From assembly GCA_008297795.1 (NCBI GenBank), contig VBQP01000013.1:1-14473 (forward strand): a stretch of 14,473 nt of DNA, given 5' to 3'. Shown piece after piece: positions 5,780 through 13,489 of the stretch (positions are counted from its first letter, which is position 1; each line of letters starts with the position of its first letter). Below the pieces are notes generated by a model, which was given only the letters and a program-made list of their open reading frames with translations, was not told the origin of the DNA and ran no database searches. The position numbers and the translations under genes are program-made. The stretch is from Thermoplasmata archaeon (GTDB lineage Archaea > Thermoplasmatota > E2 > UBA202 > DSCA01).

Positions 5780-7744
5780 ATGGAAGAAAAGGAGATGGCT
5801 CTTCAGAAAAAGGAAGAAAAAAAGAAGGCGTCAGAGCTTATAGAAGGGATTGACATAGGGAAGAGACTCTCCGTAAGACAAAAGATAATAGAAGAGTTGA
5901 TGAACCTGCACCGTATGGAGGAAAAGATAAAAGCAAGGGAGAGGCTTCTGGACTTAAAATCGGGAAAGAGGATCGATGAAATAGTCGGAGATTATGCGGA
6001 GATAGTTGACCTTTCCCCCCCAAAAAACGAGAATATAGAGGTCGTTGAACTTCATCCCATAAAAAAACCTTTTTCATATGTAAGGATAACGTACGATAAC
6101 CTCAAACACGAGTATCAATATGAAGTGCTTGAACCAACCCTTTCAATTGAAGAGAAGAAGATATTCGAATTTTTGAAGGAAACACTGATAAAAACAATGG
6201 ACATGGAACTTACCGAATTCAGTGATGAAGAAGCAAGAGACTATCTCAGAAAAAATGTGGAGAGGGCGATAAAGGACTATTCCATCTCGCTAAGCGATAT
6301 CTCAAAAGAGAAAATAATGTATTACATAATAAGAGATTTTCTGGGATATGGGAGGATAGATGTTCTGATGTATGATCCCATGATAGAGGATATTTCCTGC
6401 GATGCCCCCCGCGTTCCGATATATATTTACCACAGGAACTATGAATCCCTCAAAACGAACATATCCTTTTCAAGCGAGGAAGAACTGGACAGTTTTGTTA
6501 TCCAACTTGCACAGAAGTGCGGCAGGCATATATCGATAGCCCGACCGCTCATGGACGCAACAATGCCAGATGGCTCCAGAATACAGGCATGCCTGTCAAG
6601 GGAGGTTTCTGCAATGGGCTCGAATTTTACGATAAGGAGATTCAGAGAAGAGCCACTAACCCCCAGCCATCTGGTGGAATTCAACACCATATCTGCAGAA
6701 ATTGCAGCATATTTCTGGCTTGCAATTGAGAACGGCGCATCTGCAGTACTCGCAGGCGGAACAGCGTCAGGGAAAACCACTTCCCTAAACGCCCTGTGCC
6801 TTTTCATACCCCCTCAGATGAAAATAGTATCAATTGAAGACACAAGGGAGATAAACCTCCCGCATCCCAACTGGATAGCATCAATAACAAGAGAAGGAAC
6901 AGCAGAGTCAGGAGAAGGCAGCAAAGTCGGCATGTTCGACCTTCTGAAAGCCGCATTAAGACAGCGTCCCGAATACATACTTGTGGGAGAAATCAGAGGG
7001 CAGGAGGCTGTCGTTCTTTTCCAGGCTATGGCAACAGGGCATACTGTGTATTCCACCATGCATGCAGACTCCATATTTTCAGTGGTGCACAGGCTTGAGG
7101 GTGACCCGATAAATATTCCGAGGATACAACTGCAGGCGCTCAACATAGTAGCCATACAGGCGATGATAAGAATAGGGAGGAAAAGAGTGAGAAGAATAAA
7201 GAAAGTTGTGGAGATAGTTGGCATAGACCCCACAACAGATGATATACTCACGAATGAGGTCTTCAGCTGGAATCCGAGGAAGGACTCATTTGATTATTAC
7301 GGGAAGGGGCACGTGCTCGACACTGTTGCTGAACAGCGCAACTGGACTGACAAAGAATTGAATGAGGAATTCAACAGAAGGAGAGATGTCATAAAATGGA
7401 TGGTAGACAGGGGCATAAAAAATTATATCGAAGTGGGCGAGGTCATAGCGGCATATTACAAAGACCCGGATTCGGTGATGAAGAGGGTAAGGGAGTCGGA
7501 AGAGCATGCTCCAAAGATTGAAAAAGATGATTTCAGAGAAGAAAAGGAAGAAGAGCAGGATGTGGAGATAGAAGAAATCTATCTCGAAAAAAACAGGGAG
7601 AAAGAAAAAACAGAAAGCGGCATTCAGGAAACAATGACAGGCGGAGATGAAGAAGAGGGAGAGAAAATCTCTGAAGGGGAAAGCAGTGAAGTAGAATCAG
7701 ATAAAGAAAATAAAGAGGAGGGATGGGGAAATGCCTCTGAGTAA
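5780..7744 (+). CDS. Tad/archaellum-type secretion ATPase (TadA/FlaI/GspE superfamily)
   Basis: Cytoplasmic hexameric ATPase that powers assembly of a type IV pilus-like or Tad-like filament. Residue numbers count from the first ATG at 5756 (662 residues). A charged, probably coiled-coil N-terminus (1-85) precedes the N-terminal domain. The ATPase core has Walker A GGTASGKTT at 334-342, Asp box SIEDTREINLPH from 359, Walker B ILVGEIRG at 408-415 and His box GHTVYSTMHAD at 428-438. All catalytic motifs look intact. The last 80 residues (581-662) are an acidic Glu/Lys low-complexity tail not found in most family members. The start at 5780 is preferred because a strong TATA box at 5738-5745 would place the transcript 5' end beyond 5756. 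It overlaps the next gene by 14 bases, so the two are translationally coupled. Assignment to Tad versus archaellum-like subfamily is open. Confidence 0.93.
   Translation: MEEKEMALQKKEEKKKASELIEGIDIGKRLSVRQKIIEELMNLHRMEEKIKARERLLDLKSGKRIDEIVGDYAEIVDLSPPKNENIEVVELHPIKKPFSYVRITYDNLKHEYQYEVLEPTLSIEEKKIFEFLKETLIKTMDMELTEFSDEEARDYLRKNVERAIKDYSISLSDISKEKIMYYIIRDFLGYGRIDVLMYDPMIEDISCDAPRVPIYIYHRNYESLKTNISFSSEEELDSFVIQLAQKCGRHISIARPLMDATMPDGSRIQACLSREVSAMGSNFTIRRFREEPLTPSHLVEFNTISAEIAAYFWLAIENGASAVLAGGTASGKTTSLNALCLFIPPQMKIVSIEDTREINLPHPNWIASITREGTAESGEGSKVGMFDLLKAALRQRPEYILVGEIRGQEAVVLFQAMATGHTVYSTMHADSIFSVVHRLEGDPINIPRIQLQALNIVAIQAMIRIGRKRVRRIKKVVEIVGIDPTTDDILTNEVFSWNPRKDSFDYYGKGHVLDTVAEQRNWTDKELNEEFNRRRDVIKWMVDRGIKNYIEVGEVIAAYYKDPDSVMKRVRESEEHAPKIEKDDFREEKEEEQDVEIEEIYLEKNREKEKTESGIQETMTGGDEEEGEKISEGESSEVESDKENKEEGWGNASE
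7717..7722 (+). promoter_or_regulatory. Ribosome binding site for the small T2SF protein
   Basis: GGAGGG eight bases before the ATG at 7731, within the 3' end of the ATPase gene. It supports translational coupling across the 14-base overlap. Confidence 0.5.
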
Positions 7745-8621
7745 GTATCAAGGGATATGCTACAGAATTTTTGGCAAAAGAGCGGCAAAATCCTCACAGA
7801 TTGAATATATAAAAAGGGCTATTGAACGGGCGTACATGGAAGTGCGCCCTGAGGCATATATCTCCTATGCATGGATGAATGGGATCATAGGGGGGGTGGC
7901 TGGCATCGCTTTCATTTTCATATACCTTTTCCTGTTGCCCGGGATGGGCATAGTGCTTCCCACAAAACTTCTCATTATAGTCATCCCTTCACCCATACTC
8001 ATAGGTGCTATTGCATATCTCGTAACAATGATGATTCCTGAAAGCAAGGCGAATTCAAGGAAAAAAGATATTGATAATAAACTACCGTATGCGCTTAATT
8101 TTCTTGCGGCTATGGCTTCTGCAGGCGTAACCCCTGCGCTTGCATTTAAAAGCCTTGCAGAGCAGCCAATATATGGAGAAGTGCAGAAAGAAGCCGCATG
8201 GATTTACAGGGATATGTCAATATTCAACATAGACATAGTTACAGCCCTGAGGAATGCTGCAAACAGGACGCCCTCAATAAAATTTCAGGAGTTTATTCAG
8301 GGTGCCATAACAACAGTCACATCAGGCGGGGACTTGAAAAAATACTTCTTTGCAAAGTCGGAAGAGTACATGCGTGAGAACAGGAGGAATCAAAAGGAGT
8401 TTCTTGAAACCCTTGGAGTGCTTGCAGAGAGTTACGTAACCGTTGTTGTGGCTGCACCTCTTTTCCTCATAGTCATGGTATCTGTGATGAGCATGGTCAG
8501 TTCGGGGGGAGGGGGAGGGAGCTCGTCTCTTCTTATAATGTATATGCTGACATTCATAATGCTGCCGCTTGCCCATCTCGGATTTGCAGTTGTCATAAGT
8601 TCCATGAGCCCGGAGGTATAA
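7731..8621 (+). CDS. Small T2SF/TadB-TadC-like inner membrane protein
   Basis: A 296-residue platform protein of the type II secretion F (GspF/TadB/TadC/FlaJ) superfamily, which sits in the membrane and couples the ATPase to filament assembly. A basic N-terminal segment (1-48) precedes predicted helices at about 50-70 and 78-103. The cytoplasmic T2SF domain covers about 113-215, with the DNKLPYALNFLAAMASAG start and a TSGGDLKKYF block, followed by helices at about 227-256 and 266-291. A run of five glycines flanked by serines (about 257-266) links the last two helices. The single T2SF domain and four-helix layout match TadB/TadC. Its ATG lies within the ATPase gene, and its TAA stop shares one base with the next ATG. 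Confidence 0.9.
   Translation: MPLSKYQGICYRIFGKRAAKSSQIEYIKRAIERAYMEVRPEAYISYAWMNGIIGGVAGIAFIFIYLFLLPGMGIVLPTKLLIIVIPSPILIGAIAYLVTMMIPESKANSRKKDIDNKLPYALNFLAAMASAGVTPALAFKSLAEQPIYGEVQKEAAWIYRDMSIFNIDIVTALRNAANRTPSIKFQEFIQGAITTVTSGGDLKKYFFAKSEEYMRENRRNQKEFLETLGVLAESYVTVVVAAPLFLIVMVSVMSMVSSGGGGGSSSLLIMYMLTFIMLPLAHLGFAVVISSMSPEV
8612..8617 (+). promoter_or_regulatory. Ribosome binding site for the large T2SF protein
   Basis: GGAGGT three bases before the ATG at 8621, at the end of the preceding gene whose stop overlaps this start by one base (TAATG). The spacing is short, but the match to the archaeal 16S tail is strong. Confidence 0.5.
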
Positions 8622-10351
8622 TGATAGGAAAAAGGATTTCCTGGATTTCATTCGTCTCAATACTGACAATAATAGCCCTGTCAGTTGTGGCAAGGGCAAT
8701 AGGGGCTCTCACGACCTCCAACCTGATACTGGGGGCGGCGATGGGCGCTTTCCTGATATTTTCCTGGGCTCAGAGAAAAATAAAGGAGGATATGCTGCCG
8801 TTTGTGTCTAAGGAATATAAGGAGTCTGAATGGAAATACTTTCTTTCTTCGATTGTGGCGTTCATTCTTGTAATATTCTCGACCCTGCTCAACATATTCA
8901 TACTGTTTCTGGGCATGCCCATATCAGCCATCCTCATAACAGTTCTTCTCGGGGCAGTGATACTTCTCATGCTGTACACCGTGCTTTCCATACCGACTGT
9001 TGAAGAAAGCAGGGGTTATACGATTCTTTTCCTGATTGCATTTGCATTTACTGCAATTGTGATAGGCTCTCAAATGGATATAGGCATACATCTTCCTGAA
9101 AATGCAGCACCGTTGCTGAAAAATATGTCAAATCCCCTTTTCCTGCTGAACATAGCGCTTCTCTTTGAGGTTTTTTCTCTCATGCTCGGCGGCGAGATGC
9201 CAACACCAACACAATCGGTAATAGGGGTATACGAGCGCACCAAATTCAGGGAAGAAAGACCCATGATAATGAGGAGGAACGTGATATATCTCGCCATTGT
9301 AATATTCATAGTTCTGTTTATCCTGGCAAATATAATAACAATAGTGGGGCTTCCAGGAGAGGTGATGCTGCACAACATACACTGGGAGTACGGCATAATA
9401 TTTGCAGGGGTTGGACTTCTTGTGAGTCTTATACTTTACATTCTTCTCATAATGCCAGAGAAGGCAGGAGAGATAAAGGAGAAATACGATATGGAGACCC
9501 TTTACCGCATAATGGTTCTTTCCACATCTGCTGCCTTTACCGCTGTCTTTATTGCAATCGCCATAATGCTTCAGTTCAAGATAATTTCGGGCATAGGGCC
9601 CCTCCACCTCTCCCCCGACAATGCAATAGATTTTGCAATATACGCAATATTATCTGCAATAGGTCCCTTCGCTTTTTATGAGTACGCAAGGATAAGAAAA
9701 ATGAATCTCATGGAAGAGCGCTTCCCCGAATTTCTGAGAGACCTGTCAGAATCAAGGAAAGCAGGGATGACAATGGCAAGAGCGGTCGAGATGGCTGCGA
9801 AAGGTGATTACGGTTACCTCACTCCTGAAATAAAGAAGATGGCTGTGCAGATATCCTGGGGGCTTCCCTTCACAGAGGCGCTGAGAAGATTCGGAGAAAG
9901 GATAAAGACCCCTCTTGTCCTCAGGACAACCTCTCTTGTGGTGAAGGCATCTGAAGCAGGTGGCAAAATATCAGATGTCATAGAGGCAGCAGCAAAAAAT
10001 GTAAGGGAGATAAAAATACTCCAGGCAGAGAGAAAACTGGAAATGCAGATGTACCTCCTCATAATATATGTTGCATTTTTCGTTTTTCTTGCAGTGATTG
10101 TCATCCTTTCAGCCACATTTCTGCCAGAGTTTGCAAAGGCAACAGAATCTGCATCAAGCGTCGGCAGCATATCCTTCGGCAAGGTCTCGCTTGACGAGTA
10201 CAAGTTCATTTATCTCAGCACAGCAATCGTTCAGGCAGTGGGAAACGGGGTGGTGGCAGGAATGCTCGGGGAGGGAAAAATGGCGGCGGGGCTGCGCCAC
10301 GGAACGATAATGGTCATAGTCACATACATACTCTTCAGGTTGATTCTGTAA
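8621..10351 (+). CDS. Large polytopic FlaJ/TadC-like T2SF membrane protein with multi-helix N-terminal extension
   Basis: A 576-residue membrane protein and the second platform component of the same operon. The C-terminal 210 residues are clearly of the FlaJ/TadC type: ERFPEFLRDLSESRKAGMTM begins the T2SF domain at about 366, SEAGGKISDVIEAAA lies near 444-458, and helices follow at about 476-502, 527-549 and 560-576. The N-terminal 360 residues hold about ten predicted membrane helices (roughly 8-29, 32-50, 73-98, 100-124, 132-150, 171-190, 220-244, 257-278, 297-320 and 335-357). They show no second recognisable T2SF domain. TadB and TadC are normally about 300 residues and FlaJ about 550, so the length is FlaJ-like but the N-terminal half looks different. 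Pilins and prepilin peptidase are not encoded nearby. Confidence 0.88.
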   Translation: MIGKRISWISFVSILTIIALSVVARAIGALTTSNLILGAAMGAFLIFSWAQRKIKEDMLPFVSKEYKESEWKYFLSSIVAFILVIFSTLLNIFILFLGMPISAILITVLLGAVILLMLYTVLSIPTVEESRGYTILFLIAFAFTAIVIGSQMDIGIHLPENAAPLLKNMSNPLFLLNIALLFEVFSLMLGGEMPTPTQSVIGVYERTKFREERPMIMRRNVIYLAIVIFIVLFILANIITIVGLPGEVMLHNIHWEYGIIFAGVGLLVSLILYILLIMPEKAGEIKEKYDMETLYRIMVLSTSAAFTAVFIAIAIMLQFKIISGIGPLHLSPDNAIDFAIYAILSAIGPFAFYEYARIRKMNLMEERFPEFLRDLSESRKAGMTMARAVEMAAKGDYGYLTPEIKKMAVQISWGLPFTEALRRFGERIKTPLVLRTTSLVVKASEAGGKISDVIEAAAKNVREIKILQAERKLEMQMYLLIIYVAFFVFLAVIVILSATFLPEFAKATESASSVGSISFGKVSLDEYKFIYLSTAIVQAVGNGVVAGMLGEGKMAAGLRHGTIMVIVTYILFRLIL

Positions 10352-10397
10352 TTTTGAACAACATCAGAATTTGCAGACTGTTTTCAAAGGCATTAGA

Positions 10398-10405
10398 TAT
10401 TTATA
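10398..10405 (+). promoter_or_regulatory. Putative TATA box of the alcohol dehydrogenase gene
   Basis: TATTTATA, centred about 26 bases before the ATG at 10428 but only about 20 before the first ATG at 10422. By the spacing seen at pdxS, aRF1 and ogg it favours 10428 as a leaderless start. Confidence 0.5.
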
Positions 10406-10421
10406 CGTCAAATAATATTGA

Positions 10422-11576
10422 ATGTCCATGAAAGCATTTTTCCATCGAAATCCCGTAGAACTTCACTTCGGAACGAAAAGTCTGGAAAAAACAGGAGAAC
10501 TGGCAAAAAGGTACGGAAAGAAGGCACTGGTCGTCACAGGAAGAGAGAGCATGAGAAAAAGCGGCGTTCTTGACAAACTTGTGGGATATCTTAACGAGGC
10601 AGGCGTGGACGCTGAAATATTTGACGGGGTGGAGCCAAATCCCTCCTACTCCACAGTTGAAGAAGGAGCGGTCATGGCAGCAAAATGCGATATGGTCATA
10701 GGTTGCGGAGGAGGAAGCGCAATGGATGCGGCAAAGGCAATAGCCATAGTCTCTTTCAATGACATAAGCGTCGAATCGCTTTTCAGCGGAAAAGAGCCGC
10801 CGGGCACAATGCCTGTAATGGAAATAGCCACAACAGCAGGCACCGGAAGCGAGGCTGACCGTTATTTTGTTCTTACAAATCCGGAAACAAAGGAAAAAAA
10901 CGGGCTTGGGTTCAGATGCTCATATCCCGTTGCATCGATAATCGACCCTGAACTCATGAAAACAATGCCTCCCCGCGTCACTGCTGCGACAGGATTGGAT
11001 GCCTTTTTCCACGGACTTGAATCGTTTGTATCAAAATCATCGACGCCGATAGGCGAACTTTATGCAAAAGAGGCAATGAGGCTCATAATAAATAATCTGG
11101 AAAGGGCTTTCAGAAACGGAGATGACATGGAAGCAAGGGAAAAAATGGCTCTTGCAAGCACTCTTGCAGGACTTGCAATAGATGCGGGCAGGACGACTCT
11201 GCTGCACGCCGTCGAGCATCCCGTTAGCGGGCATCTCAATGTTGCCCATGGAGAAGGGCTGGCTGCGCTTTCAGTACCCTATATGCAATTCACAATTCCC
11301 TCATGCCCTGAAAAATTTGCATATGTTGCCTCCCTTTTTGGAGAGGAGATAGAAGGGCTCACGAAGGAAGAGGCAGCAATGAAGAGCATTGACGGGGTGA
11401 AAAAACTTCTGGCGAAAGTGGGAATGGACATTGGACTGAAAAAACTGGGAGTCGAGGAAAGGATGATAGACACCTTCGTGAAAGAAGCAAGTAAAAGTGT
11501 ATTGATGAAAACAAACCCCCGTTTTGCTTCTTCCGAAGACCTGCGGGATATTTATCTGAAAGCCATGGAATTTTAG
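10422..11576 (+). CDS. Iron-containing alcohol dehydrogenase (group III)
   Basis: NAD(P)H-dependent, metal-dependent alcohol/aldehyde oxidoreductase of the FucO/AdhB family; 384 residues from the first ATG, the usual size. The N-terminal dinucleotide domain has ALVVTGRES at 35-43 and GCGGGSAMDAAKA from 94. The metal site is complete: Asp193 and His197 (GLDAFFHGLES), His262 and His276 (LLHAVEHPVSGHLNVAHGEG), with the same spacing as FucO. The position after the first strand that carries Asp in NAD-specific FucO is Gly40 here, suggesting NADP(H) preference; this is inference. The second ATG at 10428 (two residues shorter) fits the TATA box spacing better and may be the true start. The gene stands alone between the Tad-like operon and purN; the physiological substrate is unknown. 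Confidence 0.94.
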   Translation: MSMKAFFHRNPVELHFGTKSLEKTGELAKRYGKKALVVTGRESMRKSGVLDKLVGYLNEAGVDAEIFDGVEPNPSYSTVEEGAVMAAKCDMVIGCGGGSAMDAAKAIAIVSFNDISVESLFSGKEPPGTMPVMEIATTAGTGSEADRYFVLTNPETKEKNGLGFRCSYPVASIIDPELMKTMPPRVTAATGLDAFFHGLESFVSKSSTPIGELYAKEAMRLIINNLERAFRNGDDMEAREKMALASTLAGLAIDAGRTTLLHAVEHPVSGHLNVAHGEGLAALSVPYMQFTIPSCPEKFAYVASLFGEEIEGLTKEEAAMKSIDGVKKLLAKVGMDIGLKKLGVEERMIDTFVKEASKSVLMKTNPRFASSEDLRDIYLKAMEF

Positions 11577-11599
11577 GTTCAGTGTGCATAGTTAAATCC

Positions 11600-11606
11600 T
11601 TATATT
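11600..11606 (+). promoter_or_regulatory. Putative TATA box of purN-folC
   Basis: TTATATT centred about 22 bases before the ATG at 11625 and only 16 before the ATG at 11619. It fits the second ATG better. Only 42 bases separate the dehydrogenase stop from the first purN ATG, so readthrough from upstream is also possible. Confidence 0.35.
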
Positions 11607-11618
11607 CCGCAGCAATTT

Positions 11619-12275
11619 ATGTTCATGCTGAAGGTGGGCGTTCTTGCATCTGGCAGTGGGACAAATCTGCAGGCAATTATAGATGCGTGCAATGAAGGTA
11701 AAATAAATGCTGAGGTTGCTGCAGTGATAAGCGACAACAGGAATGCATTTGCGCTTGAAAGGGCAAGAGAGCATGGAATAGAATCCTTTTTTTCAGATGC
11801 ATCCGACAAAAGAAGGCATGAGGAAGAGATAGACAGAATATTCGGCGAAAGAGATGTGGGACTCATTGTGGGCGCAGGATACATGCGCATTCTTTCCCCG
11901 CAGTTCGTGAAAAAATGGTACGGGCGCATAATAAATATCCATCCTGCACTGCTGCCGTCTTTTAAAGGAACGGACGGGCAGGGAGATGCTCTCAGATACG
12001 GGGTCAAAATAACAGGATGCACAACCCACTTCATAGACGAGGAAACGGACCATGGGCCCATAATATTGCAGGCTGCTGTCCGGGTAAAGGATGGAGACGA
12101 CAGGGATTCGCTTGCAGCGCGCATACTGAAGGTCGAGCATCAGATACTGCCAAGAAGCATAGATTTGTTTGAACAGGGGCGTCTGGAGATTCATGGACGG
12201 AAAGTGCGCATACTTCCAGGAGATTCATGGATGGAATACGCGCTTCCAGACGTTCTATACTCGGAAGGATTCTGA
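11619..12275 (+). CDS. purN: Phosphoribosylglycinamide formyltransferase PurN
   Basis: Transfers the formyl group of 10-formyltetrahydrofolate to glycinamide ribonucleotide, step three of purine synthesis. The 218 residues are close to the 212 of the E. coli enzyme. Motifs: phosphate-binding ASGSGTNLQAI at 10-20, the IINIHPALLPSFKGTDG block with Asn106 and His108, and the Asp144 loop (DEETDHGPIILQ). These three catalytic residues fall at the same numbers as in E. coli when counted from 11619. The second ATG at 11625 gives the commoner N-terminus MLKVGVLASG and fits the upstream TATA-like box better, so it may be the real start. The TGA stop shares one base with the folC ATG, tying folate supply to a folate-using enzyme. 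Many archaea use the formate-dependent PurT at this step instead. Confidence 0.96.
   Translation: MFMLKVGVLASGSGTNLQAIIDACNEGKINAEVAAVISDNRNAFALERAREHGIESFFSDASDKRRHEEEIDRIFGERDVGLIVGAGYMRILSPQFVKKWYGRIINIHPALLPSFKGTDGQGDALRYGVKITGCTTHFIDEETDHGPIILQAAVRVKDGDDRDSLAARILKVEHQILPRSIDLFEQGRLEIHGRKVRILPGDSWMEYALPDVLYSEGF
12263..12268 (+). promoter_or_regulatory. Ribosome binding site deciding the folC start
   Basis: GGAAGG six bases before the ATG at 12275. With the TGATG stop-start overlap it supports 12275 as the folC start, not the in-frame ATG at 12227 deep inside purN. Confidence 0.5.
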
Positions 12276-13489
12276 TGAACGGCATCAAATGGCTTGAAAG
12301 TCTTAAAGGCAGGGGAATCAAGATAGGACTTGAAAGGATGGACACCCTGATGGAAAAATTTTCTCCCGATTACAGAATAGTCCATGTCGGAGGGACAAAC
12401 GGAAAGGGCTCTGTATGCCAGTTTGTGGGCAGCATTCTGCAGGAGGAAGGTTTTGATGTGGGTATATACTCATCCCCTCACCTTGAGAGATTGAACGAAA
12501 GGATAACAATAAACGGCACGGAAATCAGCGATGATTCACTCAATGAAATAGCAGAGATGCTCATGGAGGAAGACATGGGAATGACATTCTTTGAGGCAAT
12601 GACAGCCATATCCCTGATTTATTTCAGGGGAAAGATTGATTTTGCAGTTATAGAGGTGGGAATGGGCGGGAGATACGATGCCACGAACATCGTCAACGCA
12701 GATGTAACAGTCATAACAAATATTTCAATGGAACATGAAAAGTATCTCGGCAGAAGCATCGAGGAAATAGCAGGCGAGAAGTCAGGGATAATAAAGGGTG
12801 GCAGTGTTGTAACTGCATGCACTGGAGATGCGCTACGCGTGATTGAAGAAAAGGCAAGGGAACAAAAATCAGAAATTTATGTTGTTGGTAGAGACATAAA
12901 ATGGAAAAGGCTCTCACCAAAAAAATTTCTGGTCGAGGGAAATGATATATATGAATTGCAAACAAATCTCAGCGGCATTTTTCAGGGAAACAACATTGCA
13001 GTATCTGTCAAGGTTGCTGAAATACTGGGCATAAAAAAGAGGAGCATAGTGGAAGGGATAAGAAAAGCCTCGCTCCCCGGAAGAATGGAGCGTGCGGGAA
13101 TGTTCCTGCTTGACGGGGCGCACAACCCTGCAGGGATAGAGGCGATGGGAGAGGGGCTGAAAGATTTTACCTATCGCAAACTCTTCATAATATTCGGGGC
13201 AATGAAAGACAAAGATATCGAGTCAATGGTGAAAGCGCTTCCAGAGGGAGAACTCATTGCAACTGCTGTGGGCATGGAGAGGGCGGCGGATACGGAAATG
13301 CTTTCTTCCATCATTAAAAAAGCAGGAAAAACCTGCATCTGCGAAAGCAACGTAGAGAATGCGATAAAAAAGGCAATGAAAATGGCGGGCAGTGAAGATT
13401 TGATATGCATCACCGGTTCGCTCTACCTCGTGGGGGAGGCGAGGAGAATACTGAAAAAAATGGGAATCAAATTTTCTTCTCCTTTATGA
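12275..13489 (+). CDS. folC: Folylpolyglutamate synthase / dihydrofolate synthase family (FolC)
   Basis: Mur-ligase superfamily enzyme that adds glutamate to folates and, in bifunctional members, to dihydropteroate. With the start at 12275 it has 404 residues, normal for the family. Visible motifs: ATP loop GGTNGKGS at 39-46, SSPHLERLNERI at 66-77, IEVGMGGRYDATN at 126-138, the ISMEHEKYLGRSIEEIAGEKSGI block at 150-172 with His154 and the probably carbamylated Lys169, the linker PGRMER at 268-273, and LDGAHNPAG at 279-287 in the C-terminal domain. The start shares one base with the purN stop and has GGAAGG in front. The 3' end overlaps the convergent lysine dehydrogenase-like gene by 23 bases. 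Whether it makes dihydrofolate, polyglutamates or both cannot be told from the sequence. Confidence 0.95.
   Translation: MNGIKWLESLKGRGIKIGLERMDTLMEKFSPDYRIVHVGGTNGKGSVCQFVGSILQEEGFDVGIYSSPHLERLNERITINGTEISDDSLNEIAEMLMEEDMGMTFFEAMTAISLIYFRGKIDFAVIEVGMGGRYDATNIVNADVTVITNISMEHEKYLGRSIEEIAGEKSGIIKGGSVVTACTGDALRVIEEKAREQKSEIYVVGRDIKWKRLSPKKFLVEGNDIYELQTNLSGIFQGNNIAVSVKVAEILGIKKRSIVEGIRKASLPGRMERAGMFLLDGAHNPAGIEAMGEGLKDFTYRKLFIIFGAMKDKDIESMVKALPEGELIATAVGMERAADTEMLSSIIKKAGKTCICESNVENAIKKAMKMAGSEDLICITGSLYLVGEARRILKKMGIKFSSPL

Noticed and set aside
12227..12274. Start of folC at the ATG at 12227 inside purN
   Set aside because: The added 16 residues are a shadow of purN; the TGATG overlap, GGAAGG and the family N-terminus all point to 12275.
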